Positions 8,095 through 17,426 of a stretch of 20,489 nt of DNA are shown one piece after another. Numbering within the stretch: the stretch's first letter is position 1; each line of letters opens with the position of its first letter. The position numbers and the translations under genes are program-made. Under the pieces are notes generated by a model that saw only the letters and a list, made by a program, of their open reading frames with translations, was not told the origin of the DNA and did not search any database. Source of the DNA: Gnetum montanum (Eukaryota > Streptophyta > Gnetopsida > Gnetales > Gnetaceae); NCBI GenBank assembly GCA_015680685.1, contig MNCI01004997.1:292993-313481 (forward strand), in the 5' to 3' direction.

Positions 8095-9990
8095 CCATTT
8101 ACATGGCTCCTCAGTTTTTTTACATATTTTGTTTACAAATTTTTATTTTAGAGTTTGTTTAAGTTACACTTTTTTGTTTTACACTTTTTCTTATTGTACA
8201 CCATTTTTTGGTTTACACCATCATTGGTATGTTTGATTTTTCTGGGATATTTTACACTTTCTTGTATAATTTCATTTGTTTTAGGTGTGATTTTCTAAAT
8301 TTCTACTAATAAAGTGCTTTGATCTAATAGGACATATTGGTGTTGTAGCTGTTGTTAATGGTGGTTTGTACTTATTATTTTTGATTGCTAATGTTTGGTT
8401 TCTATTTTTTAATTTTGGTACCAATAACTAAGACATGATTTTTTTTATGGAATAGGCAATGAGTCCACGACATCCACCCATTCACAAACTCTATGTTTTT
8501 ATTGTTTTGGACGTATGAGGTCCCTTTTCATTGAGTAAACCTTTAACGAACTTGTGACCTTGGTAGTTTTTGGACTTGAAAAGGATTCAAGGGTTTGAAT
8601 AGGGTGTGACTTCAAGGGGACTCAATACTCTCTGTACCCTTCTACTTTGGTGCATGAGCTTTTTCATGGATTTCTTCTCATTTTGTGTCAACCAATAATA
8701 GGAGTTGAATAAGTCTTTGCATGATGTGATTCCCATCTAAAAAGAACACACACACACATACACACACACACACACACACAAAAAATAAAAAATATAANAA
8801 AAATATAAAAAATGATGATGAAGAAAAAAACAAAAAATAAAATAATAAAGAAAAAAAAATGAAATGATGATGGGAATTCAAAGCACATCCCTAAGACAAA
8901 ATAATGGGCTACAAGCATTGGTTATGGGATGAAAAAGACATGTTACCCATGCCTAAAGGTCCCCTCTAATTAAGGCCCTTTCTCACTTCTTGCTTCTCTT
9001 TTCTTCTATATAAGGGATGGTGATTAATCTGTGGGAGCACTCTTGTGTCTTAAGGGGATGTACTGGTCTTAGATTGGTGATGCAAAGTCACTGAACATGG
9101 TTGGTTTTGGTCTGAACTAAGGATGGATTTTATCAGGTCATTTAACCACAATATTCATGAGGGACTTTGTGTGACCTTAATTGGGAACTCCATTCCACTT
9201 TCTCTCTCATCCATCTATGCTTTCCATGACTCACCTCACTATCGATGTCCATGTTCCTGTTTGATGTCTATGTTTGACGTGCTTGAATTCTTAGGTACGT
9301 TTTTCTAGGTTTTGGTCCTTAACTTTCATAATCATTAATCACCTATGAGGCCCACGGTCTCCTTAGGTTGAGATTATGTAAGGGTAAAAAGGGCATGTGC
9401 CTACTATGGGGAGGACCCACTTGCATATCTCTTGGTTGGGTTAGTTAAGTGCCTCATCCTTAGACATTTCTTCAATCCAAACCTTCGTGCATCCCATCCA
9501 ATGCATCCAACTATGCGCTCCTTAAAGAAATTTCTTCAATGAACATATTCTCCACCAGATTTTTCAATTTTTAAGCTTTCCACAACCCTCTTCGATGATT
9601 CCATCAAGTTCTTGGCTTTTCTAGGACTTCATTGACCTAACTTTCATTAGAAAACTCCATGTATTTTATGAGAAATTCAAGTTGAAAAATTTTGCTTACA
9701 ACCTTCATAAATAGGTACCCAGTGATGGAGTCCCTACATATACAAGACCCCATATATGGGACCTCATCGACGTACCACAAAAATAGTATATATTTACATG
9801 CCCACACTTATAATTTATCACATTTCCTTTCAAACACTGGAGGAGTTTTTGTAGTTTTCAAAGCCTAGAACCTTCCAGAAGCCATATCTTCCTAACTGTT
9901 TTTCTAAATCACTTCGTTCTTTGATCCAGTAGCTACTAGAGATAAGCTCTTAGTTGTGGGGGCCACAAACTTAAATTTTTTGAGTTTTTA
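8095..9990 (+). other. Long 3' non-coding region, copy A
   Basis: This stretch between the end of pol and the missing 3' LTR has no recognisable protein domain. It starts with a T-rich tract (8110-8290). Up to about 8665 it matches copy B (15838-16385). From 8400 to about 9480 and again at 9940-9970 it matches the reverse complement of copy C (18990-18000), with shared islands such as ACATGTTACCCATGCCT, GGGGAGGACCCACT and CTCTTAGTTGTGGGGG. The order is the same in both. Copy A has about 450 extra bases (9485-9935) with no counterpart in C. Presence in three copies shows it is part of the element, not flanking DNA. Confidence 0.7.
8746..8780 (+). repeat. (AC)n microsatellite with adjoining A-rich tract
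   Basis: The tract is AC/CA dinucleotides throughout, with one interruption (CATA at 8757-8760). It is followed to about 8865 by an A-rich stretch with ATG/GAT triplets. An undetermined base (N) sits at 8798, probably an assembly or sequencing problem in this low-complexity run. The matching place in copy C (about 18710) only has a short CACAAAAAACAAC, so the repeat expanded after the copies separated. The CVCVCV-type open frames seen opposite are artefacts of the repeat. Confidence 0.9.
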
Positions 9991-10239
9991 ATATAAAATT
10001 TTTCTACAATGTTTCTAACTCCCACAAAGGTTTAATAAAGAAACCAACATGAAAACATCAAATTGCAAAAGTTAAATCCTTCCAACTAGCTTTGGTAATA
10101 CTTTGAAATTAAAAATTAATAAAAAAATAAAAAAATAACCAATCTACCATGGTCCAACCTTAGCCTAACTCTAACTAATCAATGAGATGAGGTATCAAAA
10201 TATTATAAGTTACACATTATATATACTAATCTTGGGATG
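9991..10239. other. AT-rich spacer between copy A 3' region and ORFx
   Basis: Very AT-rich, with an A-rich run at 10111-10137. I see no LTR end, PBS or polypurine tract, and no match to the 560 bases that separate the same landmark from the LTR in copy C. It may be the remains of the distal 3' region of copy A or foreign DNA. I cannot tell which. Confidence 0.4.
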
Positions 10240-11390
10240 TGCTGTGATCATAGATGGCACCAAAGTAGAAGCATACGTAGGATGGAGGACCATCAAAGCC
10301 ACAAGATAAATGACCATGAATGAAAAGGGGCCAAGAACAAGCCCAAGAAGAACAAGCACCAATCCATGCTATGGCACCTCTTAGGGAGGAGCCTAAAGTG
10401 GAATCTATTTGTTAGATTCTAGAACAAGCAGTAGCAACAAAGCAATCCCACTGGGATGAGGCACTAACTCCACAAGAAAACCTTGAGGTAACATTGATAG
10501 AAGCTTGAATTAAGCAAATTAAATAAAAGAGGTTCAGAAAATGGTTCTCCAAGAATTAAATTTTACCTCTTTTTTGGAGCAAGCACCTCAAGAAGTACAA
10601 GATCAACTAAAGACCTCTTCCATGTGGGCCATCATCACTTTTGGTGAGGAGTGGTACATGGAATAGATGTTCTTATTTTGGAATAATAGGTAAACTAATT
10701 CAATGGTTAAGATCAAAAACATTTCAGTGTCCTACTTAGTGTAGGCCATTTCAGAGGCATTTGGGTTGCCAAAAATTATGAGGAATCTTGCTAAGATTCC
10801 AATATAGGTAGACCCCAACATTAAGAAAGATTGGATATAGTGGTGTGATGGCATCAACTATAAGGAGTATGGTGTGCTCACATGATGGAGAAAATATACT
10901 ATAAGATTTCAACCTTTTACCTCAATTCAATGGTGAGGCCAAGAAAGATCACTACCTTCTCTGCTTGTCCATGTGCTGTTATAAGCAATAGATTCCCTGT
11001 TAACCTTCCATAACTAATCTATCTTGAGATAGAAATGTGCTTCAAGGAGAACGAACATGGAAGGAAGGCACTCCCCTTTCAATGCCTCATCAGAAAAGTA
11101 TATCAAAAGGGAGGGATAACCTGCTATATAAATGACAATGTTGAACGTGCTCCTTTTGCTAACTGGATAGAGATGATGAAGGATAAAGTCTCGACAAAAG
11201 TCATCCAAGAAGAGGAGTCGCAACTAACACCTCTGCTACCCAATCATCAAACAGTGTCAAATATCATTGCATCTTCTGAATGGTTGCATGAATTCTAAGA
11301 ATGAATCTTGAGTGAGCAAGAGAAAGAAGCAAAAATGAGTGGCAGTGATTCATCTATGTATCGGCCAATGATTAGTCACTTGAATGAAGT
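10240..11390 (+). pseudogene. ORFx: decayed reading frame of unknown function
   Basis: A coding-like stretch, broken by stops and frameshifts. From 10369 one frame reads MAPLREEPKVESI and continues with few breaks. Another carries the pattern from about 10520 to 10910 (LNFTSFLEQAPQEVQDQLK, ISEAFGLPKIMRN, then a WI and WCDG region). A third is open at 11035-11298 and ends WLHEF before a TAA. The layout (helical N-part, xEAFGLP, then a CFKENEHGRKALPFQCLIRKVY-like block) faintly recalls the 'putative plant transposon protein' region found in some plant gypsy elements. That resemblance is from memory and weak. It directly precedes the gag tail of copy B, but a second piece (16386-16601) follows B's 3' region, so it may be a 3' ORF of the element. 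Confidence 0.4.
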
Positions 11391-11395
11391 GGCTT

Positions 11396-11960
11396 GAATT
11401 AGATGATGATGGTGGGTGTGACATCTACCACTATGAACATCCTAAGGGATTTTGCCCTATTGTGTCACACTTATAGGAAGCTAGGGTGTATGCTTTGAAT
11501 CCATGACCATCAAAAAGGCAAACACCTAGAAGATTACCCTATTCTGAAGGCAATCCGAAGTAGTTCCACTATCAACAACCTTATTATCCAAGTGAAACTC
11601 CACCACAACCATATGAGTAGTATCAACAGTGGTAGCAACCAAAATCATGGGGGATGTCACCCCCACAACAGCAACACCCTTATAGGTAGCCAGATTCGTA
11701 TGGGTACTATGTTCATTGGTCCTTATTTCCACTTGACTCTTCTAGTCATGTTTCTCCTTTCCAACATCACTACCATCCTCTTGAATTCCACCTAACTCAT
11801 TCTCCAACTTCTATGGGAATTTCATATTCCATTTATATCCTTCTCATGTCCCTACACCTATTTTTCCATCCTCAACACAACTATTGCCTACTCCATCCAT
11901 GTAGGGTGAGCTTCTAGCTTAGCTGTAATAGTATAATGTTACAAGGGTCATTAATCCACA
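11396..11960 (+). pseudogene. gag: gag C-terminal fragment, copy B
   Basis: It matches copy A from 4045. The zinc knuckle region reads CDIYHYEHPKGFCP. The second Cys is Tyr (TGC to TAC), while the final Cys keeps the CX2CX3HX4C spacing that A has lost. The Gln/Pro-rich tail follows (YQQPYYPSETPPQPYE). Stops at 11474, 11504 and 11561 are identical in position to A's 4127, 4157 and 4214. The Retrotrans_gag core that precedes the knuckle in A is absent, replaced by ORFx. The following 290 bases to 12250 are the same stopped spacer as in copy A. Confidence 0.75.
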
Positions 11961-12249
11961 ATCGGTTAATCAACCAAGTGCTTTGGAACCTACATCTGAC
12001 AAAAAACCATTGTTTTGACTAAACAACCCTCCTAAGCCCTCACAAACTCATGTGGTTGGTTATCCTACTCCTTCCTCATCCTTTACAAATAATCAAATTG
12101 AGAGACCTTCAAACCAAATACCTTCCAAGATCCGCACTATTATGTTAACTCATGCTATATCTAATTAGATCCAGGCTAGAAACCTTCACAACAAATTAGC
12201 TAATTCTATAAGTGCTCTTATCTATTTGCAAATTGTTGAGAATGAACCA

Positions 12250-12571
12250 AGTAAAGCTCTTCTAGATTTAGGTTGATGTTAATCTAATTTCCTATGGGAT
12301 GTATACTACCTGGAACCTATCACCTATCAAGAAGAGAAATATCAAATTAGAATTGGTAGACCAGTCCATCACTATTTCATTGGAACTAGTAGAAGATATT
12401 GTGACCGTTGTCTATAGGTGGTCTTATCTTGGTGATTTCTTAGTGATCAAAGTTGAGAACTATAAGGGGGATTTTCCAATCATTATAGGAAGGGTGTGGG
12501 TAAGTACTGTTGATGCAAGAATGGGCATCAAAGATCTTTCCCTAGAAATTTCCAAGGAAAAATGCATTTGA
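12250..12571 (+). pseudogene. pro: Aspartic protease relic, copy B
   Basis: The active-site Asp is kept: LLDLG at 12259-12273, with GAT at 12265-12267 where copy A has AAT. A frameshift follows within the next ten bases, and the rest is in frame 2, open from 12299 to 12571: MYTTWNL, IKLELVDQSITIS, LVEDIV, DFPIIIGRVWVSTVDA. The ILGR-like second loop reads IIGR. It covers the usual retropepsin core. The following 318 bases (12572-12889) are a linker full of stops, matching A's 5214-5519, with no domain I recognise. Confidence 0.75.
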
Positions 12572-12889
12572 AAAGATTGAGAAGAAATGAGTTCCATGCA
12601 TCACATACAACGATGCAGGGTGCAATTGCGTGCAGAAATTCTAGTTTATGAAAAAAGCAACCATTTCTTCATGGAGGTAATGTGCAAATGAGGTAGATAT
12701 TCAAAGGTGCTTGTATGCAGTAACCACAAAACAAGAGGGCACCTAGTGGTTTATAGCTAATTCTGAGAGTAGTACAATTTGCATGAAATTGACTAAGAGC
12801 ATAACATGTGCCTATGTTGTAGGAATGGATGAAGTAGAGCAAGTTCATTACCAACTCTTTGATGAAAAAAATGATGATACCTATTGGGG

Positions 12890-13865
12890 AGAGTTGGAAA
12901 TCCCTAAAAATTTTAAATAAAAGCCCATAGAATTAAAAACTTTAATTGGTTGTCTGGAATATGCATTTTTGGAAAATGGAAAGTCAATTATAATCAATGC
13001 TAAACTTGCTCTTAAACAAAAAGAGAAACTGTTAAAAGTGGCTAATAGATGGCCAACAACCTTTACTTGATCATATCCTAAATTCACTGGGATTGATCCA
13101 TGAATATGCCAGCACTATATCTATGCCAATTTGGCCATGAAGCTAAGGAAGCAACCACAGAGGTGGTTGAACTTGAAATTAAACTAAATCATTAAGGAGA
13201 AAATAGCATAGCTCCTCAAGGCAAGGTTTATCTATCCTATTGCAGATAGTGAGTGGGTTAGCCCACTTGTGATTGTCCTAAAGAAAGATGGAAAGTGGTG
13301 GGTTTGTGTTGATTTTAGGTTGTTAAATATGGTAACATTCAAAGATCATTTTCTATTTCCATTTTTTGATCCAGTATTGGACACCATTTTTGGACATTGC
13401 TATTATAGCTTTTTGGATGGTTATATTGGATATAATCAAATTTAGATTACACTAGAGGATTAGGCCAAAACTACATTTACAAGTCCATGGGAAACTTTTG
13501 CATATTGAAAGATGCCTTTTGGTCTATGCAATGCTCTTGCCACATTCTAATGCTTGGTCTTGAGCATCTTTTAGTAGCAAACTGGTAGTAAGGTGGAAAT
13601 CTTAATGGATGACTTTTCCACTTATGACACTACATTCAAGCAAGCCTTGGCTTGCATTGAGCAATGTTAAAAATATCTATGGAGATAAACCTATGGCTCA
13701 ATTGGTAAAATAGCCATCTAATGGTCTAAGTCTTGGGGCATAGAATCTCAGAAGCAGGGATCAAGGTAGACTTTAAAAAGATAAGGATCATCCAAGGAAT
13801 AACCCTCAACTGGAGATAGTTAAAGATGTCTAATCATTCCTTGGACATATTGGTTACTATTGGTA
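12890..13865 (+). pseudogene. pol: Reverse transcriptase relic, copy B
   Basis: A single frame (frame 0) covers the pre-RT segment (from PKNF at 12903) and RT up to about 13660, broken by stops but apparently without indels. Landmarks are WPTTF, YPIADSEW, IVLKKDGKWWVCVDFRLLN, SFLDGYIGYNQI, TTFTSPWETFAY, KMPFGLCNA and the active site LMDDFS (13602-13619; FMDD in copy A, so the hydrophobic residue before MDD has changed but both Asp are kept). After 13660 the frame slips and the thumb region (LGHRISEAG-like, 13730-13760) is scrambled by a short deletion relative to A. The pre-RT stop at 12918 is shared with A at 5559. Confidence 0.8.
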
Positions 13866-14300
13866 ATTCATAGAGAATTTCTATAAGATTACAAAATTGT
13901 TGGTCAAGCTAACAAAGAAAGATGCTCCATTTGTTTGGACTAAGAAATGTAAAAGTGCTTTCCAACATTTGAAAGAGAGACTCATAGAAACTCCATTTCT
14001 ACGAGCACCAGACAAGTCTAGACTATTTGATATCATGACGGATGCATCAAATTATGCCTTGGGAGCTATGTTGACATAGTTGGATGATTAGAAACATCCA
14101 TATTACATCCATTGCACAAGGCAAAGCATTATGGGTGCACATCTCAATTACACCAAAATAGAGAAAGAACTAATGATAATGGTGTACGCTTTGGAAAAGT
14201 TCAAGCACTATGTGCTTAGGTACATAGTGTTTGTACACACTAACCATAGTGCCATTTGCTTCTTGATGAAAAAAGCCAATGGTAAGCCCTCGTGTCATAC
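13866..14300 (+). pseudogene. pol: Ty3-type RNase H relic, copy B
   Basis: Frame 1 from 13897: LVKLTKKDAPFVWTKKCKSAF, FLRAPDKSRLFDIMTDASNYALGAML, then TAG at 14077 (shared with A), then HLNYTKIEKELMIMVYALEKFKHYVL and [17 protein letters not shown]. The first catalytic Asp (TDAS, codon 14041-14043) and the Glu (EKE) are present. The third block is TNH instead of TDH, as in copy A, so the Asp-to-Asn change is shared. Near 14300 the reading continues in frame 2 into the RNase H-integrase linker. Confidence 0.8.
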
Positions 14301-15837
14301 AGTGGCTAGTGATCTTGCAAGAATTTGATCTTATGATTGTAGATCAAAAGGGAACTAAGAATGTGATCATCGACCATCTCTCTTAATTAAGATGGGATAA
14401 AAAGGAGGAGAGCCCACTCTTTAATTAATTTCTTGATGAAATCCTATTTGTTGGAGTAATTAATGACCACGTGCTCGTAGAACCAAAATGGTATGATGGC
14501 ATCCTTACTTATCTTCTTACTCACAAGATGCCATAAGATTTGGACCACAGGAATAAATAATAGTTTCTTCATTAGGTGAAGTGCTTCATGGAAATCAATG
14601 AACACCTTTACAAGGTGTGCACTAATGGCCTGCTTCATTGGGGTGTCCCTGATATTGATCAACTATGTGTTCTCTAAGATGCTCACGAGGGCCCTTACAG
14701 AGGCCACTATGTAGGGAGATACATGACCATTAAAATCTTGATGGTAGGGTGCTATTGGCCAACAATCTTCAAGGATGTCCACCAATTTATTTGATCTTGT
14801 GAACATTGTCAATGAGATGGTGGGATGATCATGCGAATGGAGGGGCCTCAATAATGGATCCAACCACTAGAACCCTTTGACATATGGGGCATAGACTTCA
14901 TGGATTCCATCACACCCATGTCTAATGAAAAGGCATACATTATCATCGCCATTAACTATTGTACTAAATGGATAGAAGCAGAAGTGATCATTGACTATAC
15001 ATTATCCATTGTTGCTTAATTTTTTCAACAACACATTGTAAATAGGTTTGGGGTGCCACATGCACTAATTTTTGATAATGGAATCCATTTCATAGGCATC
15101 ACTTTTCGCAAGATTATACAACACTTGGGAGTTGAACATAAATTAACAACACCCTACCACCCCCAAGCTAATGATCAAGTAGAGGTTACTAACAAGAAGA
15201 TTATAAATATCTTAATGAGAACTGTTATTAAATATATGAGAGACTAAAGAAAAAAACTCAACAATGCCCTTTGGGCCTACCAGTTAACATGGAAGCTCCC
15301 TATAGGCTACTCTCCCTATGAGCTTGTGTACGAGAAGCTACCAACACTTTCTATTCAATCCAAGCTTTGTACACTTTCAATAGGCTTTGACCTGGATCTT
15401 GACTTGAGTCTAGCACAAAGAGAATGATTGATCAACCTTAACGTGCTAGATGAAAATTGATTAGTGGACCTATCCTTGAATGAAGTGCACAAGGCATTCA
15501 GCAAGCAACGACATAACCTAAGAATAAGGAAGTTTAAATTTCAACCTAGAGATAAGGTCCTTTACTGGAATCCCACACATGTTCTACAATGAAGAAGATT
15601 TCAAACATTGTGGGAGGGGCCTTATATAATTGATGAAACTTTTCCTTCTAGGGCCATGATAATTTACAAACTTGAGAGCCCAAACAAAAAAAAGTTGACT
15701 AATATTCAACAAATAAAACCTTTTCATGAGTCCATCAAGTTAGTGCAATGAATAGCTCATCAAATGGACAACCTCACTCAATCTTTTAGATCTTCTCCTT
15801 CCAACTCAATCTTGGGGGAGTTGGCCATCTATGCTAA
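14301..15837 (+). pseudogene. pol: RNase H-integrase linker and integrase relic, copy B
   Basis: About 1.46 kb, from 14312 to about 15770, reads in one frame (frame 2) with stop codons but no detected frameshift. The linker carries [16 protein letters not shown] and the PEKYDG/LLTH-type region. The HHCC domain is complete: DAHEGPYRGHY (14678 on) and SCEHC (14795). The catalytic triad is intact: Asp in GIDFMD (14894-14896), Asp in FDNG (15074-15076) and Glu in QVEVTN (15182-15184), with 35 residues between the last two. Then come WAYQLTWKLPIGYSPYELVY and the C-terminal module (FQPRDKVLYWNPTH, LWEGPYIID, NIQQIKPFH). Stops at 15458 and 15590 match A's 7714 and 7846. The conserved TGC TAA ends at 15837. 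It is the best preserved domain in the window. Confidence 0.85.
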
Positions 15838-16385
15838 CCATTTATGTGGCTCCTCAATTTTTTTATATTTTTTGTTTTACACTTTGTTTATGTTACATCT
15901 TTTTGTTTTATACTTTTTTCTATTTTACATCATTTTTTGTTTTTCACCATCATTGGTACGTTTGATTTTTCTTGAATATTTTAGACTTTCTTGTATAATT
16001 TCATTTGTTTTGGATGTGATTTTCTAAAGTTCTACTAATAAAGTACTTTGTGCCAATAGGACACATCAGTGTTGTAGCCGTTATTATTGGTGGTTTGTAC
16101 TTAGTGTTTTTGATTACTAATGTTTGGTTGCGATTTTTAAATTTTGGTACCAATAACTAAGACATGGTTTCTTTTTTATGGAATAGGTAGTGAGTGTACG
16201 ACATTTACCCATCCAAAAACTCTATGGTTTTCCTTGTTTGAACATATGAGATCCCTTTTCATTAAGTAAACCTTTAACAAACTTGTGATCTTGGTAGTTT
16301 CTAGACTTGGAAAAGATTCAAGGGTTTGAACAAGGTGTGACTTTAAGGGAACTTAATACTCTCCATACCCTTCTACTTACTTGGG
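15838..16385 (+). other. 3' non-coding region, copy B (truncated)
   Basis: It matches A's 8095-8665 in order, with the T-rich tract, GGTACCAATAACTAAGACATG, and the run ending CCCTTCTACTT. At about 16380-16392 the match to A stops and the sequence jumps to the end of ORFx, so about 2.5 kb present after copy A (8665-11166) is missing. An open frame at 15764-16027 runs from pol into the T-rich tract and encodes a Phe/Leu/Tyr-rich stretch. I regard that as a by-product of the T-rich sequence. Confidence 0.7.
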
Positions 16386-16601
16386 TGCAGAGACAATGAG
16401 GGACAAAGTCCTTGCAAATGACATCTACGAAGAGGAGCAAAAACCACCACCTTGACCATTCACTCAGCAAATAGTGCCAGATATCATTACAATTTTTCAA
16501 TGGTTGCATGAATTCTAAAAATGGCTCTTGAGTGAGTAAGAGCAATAAGCAAGAATGAGTGGTGGAGATTTATCTATTTATCAACCAATGATGAGTCACC
16601 T
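16386..16601 (+). pseudogene. ORFx C-terminal fragment after copy B
   Basis: Homologous to 11166-11390: RDKVLANDIYEEEQ against KDKVSTKVIQEEES, then WLHEF followed by the same TAA (16516-16518, compared with 11296-11298), then MSGGDLSIYQPMMSHLDE against MSGSDSSMYRPMISHLNE. Its right end is cut by the LTR of copy C at 16602. The host end and the LTR end both read TTGATGAG-like, so the exact border is ambiguous by a few bases. Function unknown. Confidence 0.6.
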
Positions 16602-17146
16602 TGATGAGTGACAAGGTATCCCTACGCTCAACCATACGAATACGAGTGTACACGCACGATTTGGTCAAATTCCAAGGACTAAGTGCTTACGCACCTTTGT
16701 GGAACAAGGATGGGTTAGTCAATCATTTTCTTCCCAAGCTTACTTGTATAGCACAATTGTATGGTTAAGTAAACTTGAGGTACATGATTTTTATAGTTTT
16801 TAAGTTTTTATGTCCTAGTGCTACAAAGGGAGGAGAGAGATAACTAAGTAACTAATTTTGATTTAACTACTTAACTATGCTTTAACTAGTCCTAACACCA
16901 GCATCTATTTTCATTTGCTGTAAACATCCTAAACTAGTGCAACACTACTGGGATTACCAAACACTAATCGTTACTGGGTTACCAAGTGTTACACGCATGC
17001 TTGAAGTGATCGTACTGTGTGTGCTTACTTAGGAGAGTTATAGGGTGAGAGAGAGAACATTAATTAACTAAGAAAAGCATTAAGTAACAGTAATTAACAT
17101 TAATTAATCTATTATGAATGCTGCAAGTTTTATCACAAAGTTCTTC

Positions 17147-17152
17147 TTTATT
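17147..17152 (-). terminator. LTR polyadenylation signal AATAAA (copy C)
   Basis: The minus strand has AATAAA at the same relative place as 1601-1606 in the LTR of copy A, shortly after the shared GGATCTTTATT block. It is the probable poly(A) signal of the element transcript. Confidence 0.45.
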
Positions 17153-17318
17153 TCCATACACAAGGTGTGCTCAAGTACACAATGCTCGAATAAAGATCCG
17201 TTCACTTTATGACTCCTACTACGGGCACTCAGAAATAATTCTATCTTTAGAAAGGAAAAAGGCAAGAGTTTGGGTAAGGGATTAAGACTAACTATGCAAA
17301 CCATGTGCACTTGCCTCT

Positions 17319-17326
17319 GATTTATA
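17319..17326 (-). promoter_or_regulatory. LTR TATA box (copy C)
   Basis: The minus strand reads TATAAATC, 112 bases into the LTR, the same offset as TATAAATA in copy A's LTR. It lies directly downstream of the GATATC repeat array, as a core promoter would. Confidence 0.6.
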
Positions 17327-17334
17327 GGCAATGA

Positions 17335-17426
17335 GGCAAGCCCCGATATCATGTACGTGATATCTCTTGGAAGGCCCCGATATTGTAGATGCGATATCCC
17401 ATACCCAATATCGTGGATGTGATATC
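17335..17426 (-). repeat. Three imperfect GATATC tandem units in U3 of copy C
   Basis: On the minus strand, three units of about 28, 34 and 30 bases each begin GATATC and contain a second ATATC/ATATT followed by GGG(G). Their openings are GATATCACATCC, GATATCGCATCT and GATATCACGTAC. The GATATC core is itself palindromic. They end about 10 bases before the TATA box. Tandem repeats at this place in plant LTRs often act as enhancers, but that role is inferred here. Confidence 0.65.

Larger units (their letters stand above)
1311..9990 (+). mobile_element. Ty3/gypsy (Athila-like) LTR retrotransposon relic, copy A
   Basis: Order on the plus strand is 5' LTR, PBS for tRNA-Asp, gag, protease, reverse transcriptase, RNase H, integrase and a long 3' non-coding region. 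Domain order with integrase last identifies Ty3/gypsy. No chromodomain follows integrase. The tRNA-Asp primer site, the CX2CX3H-type zinc knuckle and the FMDDFS form of the RT active site point to the Athila-like, non-chromovirus branch. The copy is dead: stops in every domain, several frameshifts, altered catalytic residues and a deletion of about 355 bases between RNase H and integrase compared with copy B. No 3' LTR was found, so the right border is uncertain. The ORFx relic at 10240-11390 may be part of the same element. The five bases before the LTR are ATTAT, but the matching target duplication cannot be seen. Confidence 0.85.
11391..16601 (+). mobile_element. Ty3/gypsy relic, copy B (no LTRs)
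   Basis: This copy is collinear with A from A's base 4045 onward: gag tail, protease, RT, RNase H, integrase, 3' region, then ORFx. It lacks LTR, PBS and the gag core, and starts at a junction (11387-11396) where the end of ORFx meets the middle of gag through the short shared string GTGG. It shares at least eight premature stops with A, but is better kept. RT and integrase each stay in one frame over long distances, and the RNase H Asp, the protease Asp and the integrase triad are present. It ends at 16601, where the LTR of copy C begins. Either it is a tandem duplicate of A made after inactivation, or both derive from a defective master copy. Confidence 0.8.

Noticed and set aside
8678-8918. 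Two minus-strand open frames rich in Cys/Val and Phe
   Set aside because: They are translations of the (AC)n microsatellite and A-rich tract, with an N inside.
9466-9540. Direct repeat ATTTCTTCAAT at 9466 and 9530 as a target duplication of a small insertion
   Set aside because: Only 53 bases lie between the copies, with no element ends, while the extra segment of copy A extends to about 9935. Chance in AT-rich DNA is more likely.
9722-9790. LTR-like start TGATGGAGTCCC with ATAT-rich palindromic strings, as the missing 3' LTR of copy A
   Set aside because: No polypurine tract precedes it, no TATA or LTR tail follows, and the 3' region resumes at about 9940.
15764-16027. Small membrane protein gene with Phe/Leu/Tyr-rich segments
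   Set aside because: The hydrophobic part comes from a T-rich tract; T-rich DNA gives such peptides in any frame. The conserved front part is reported as a finding only.
17104-17352. Minus-strand open frame of 82 codons
   Set aside because: It lies wholly inside the LTR of copy C across the TATA and poly(A) sites, and the frame is not kept in the LTR of copy A.
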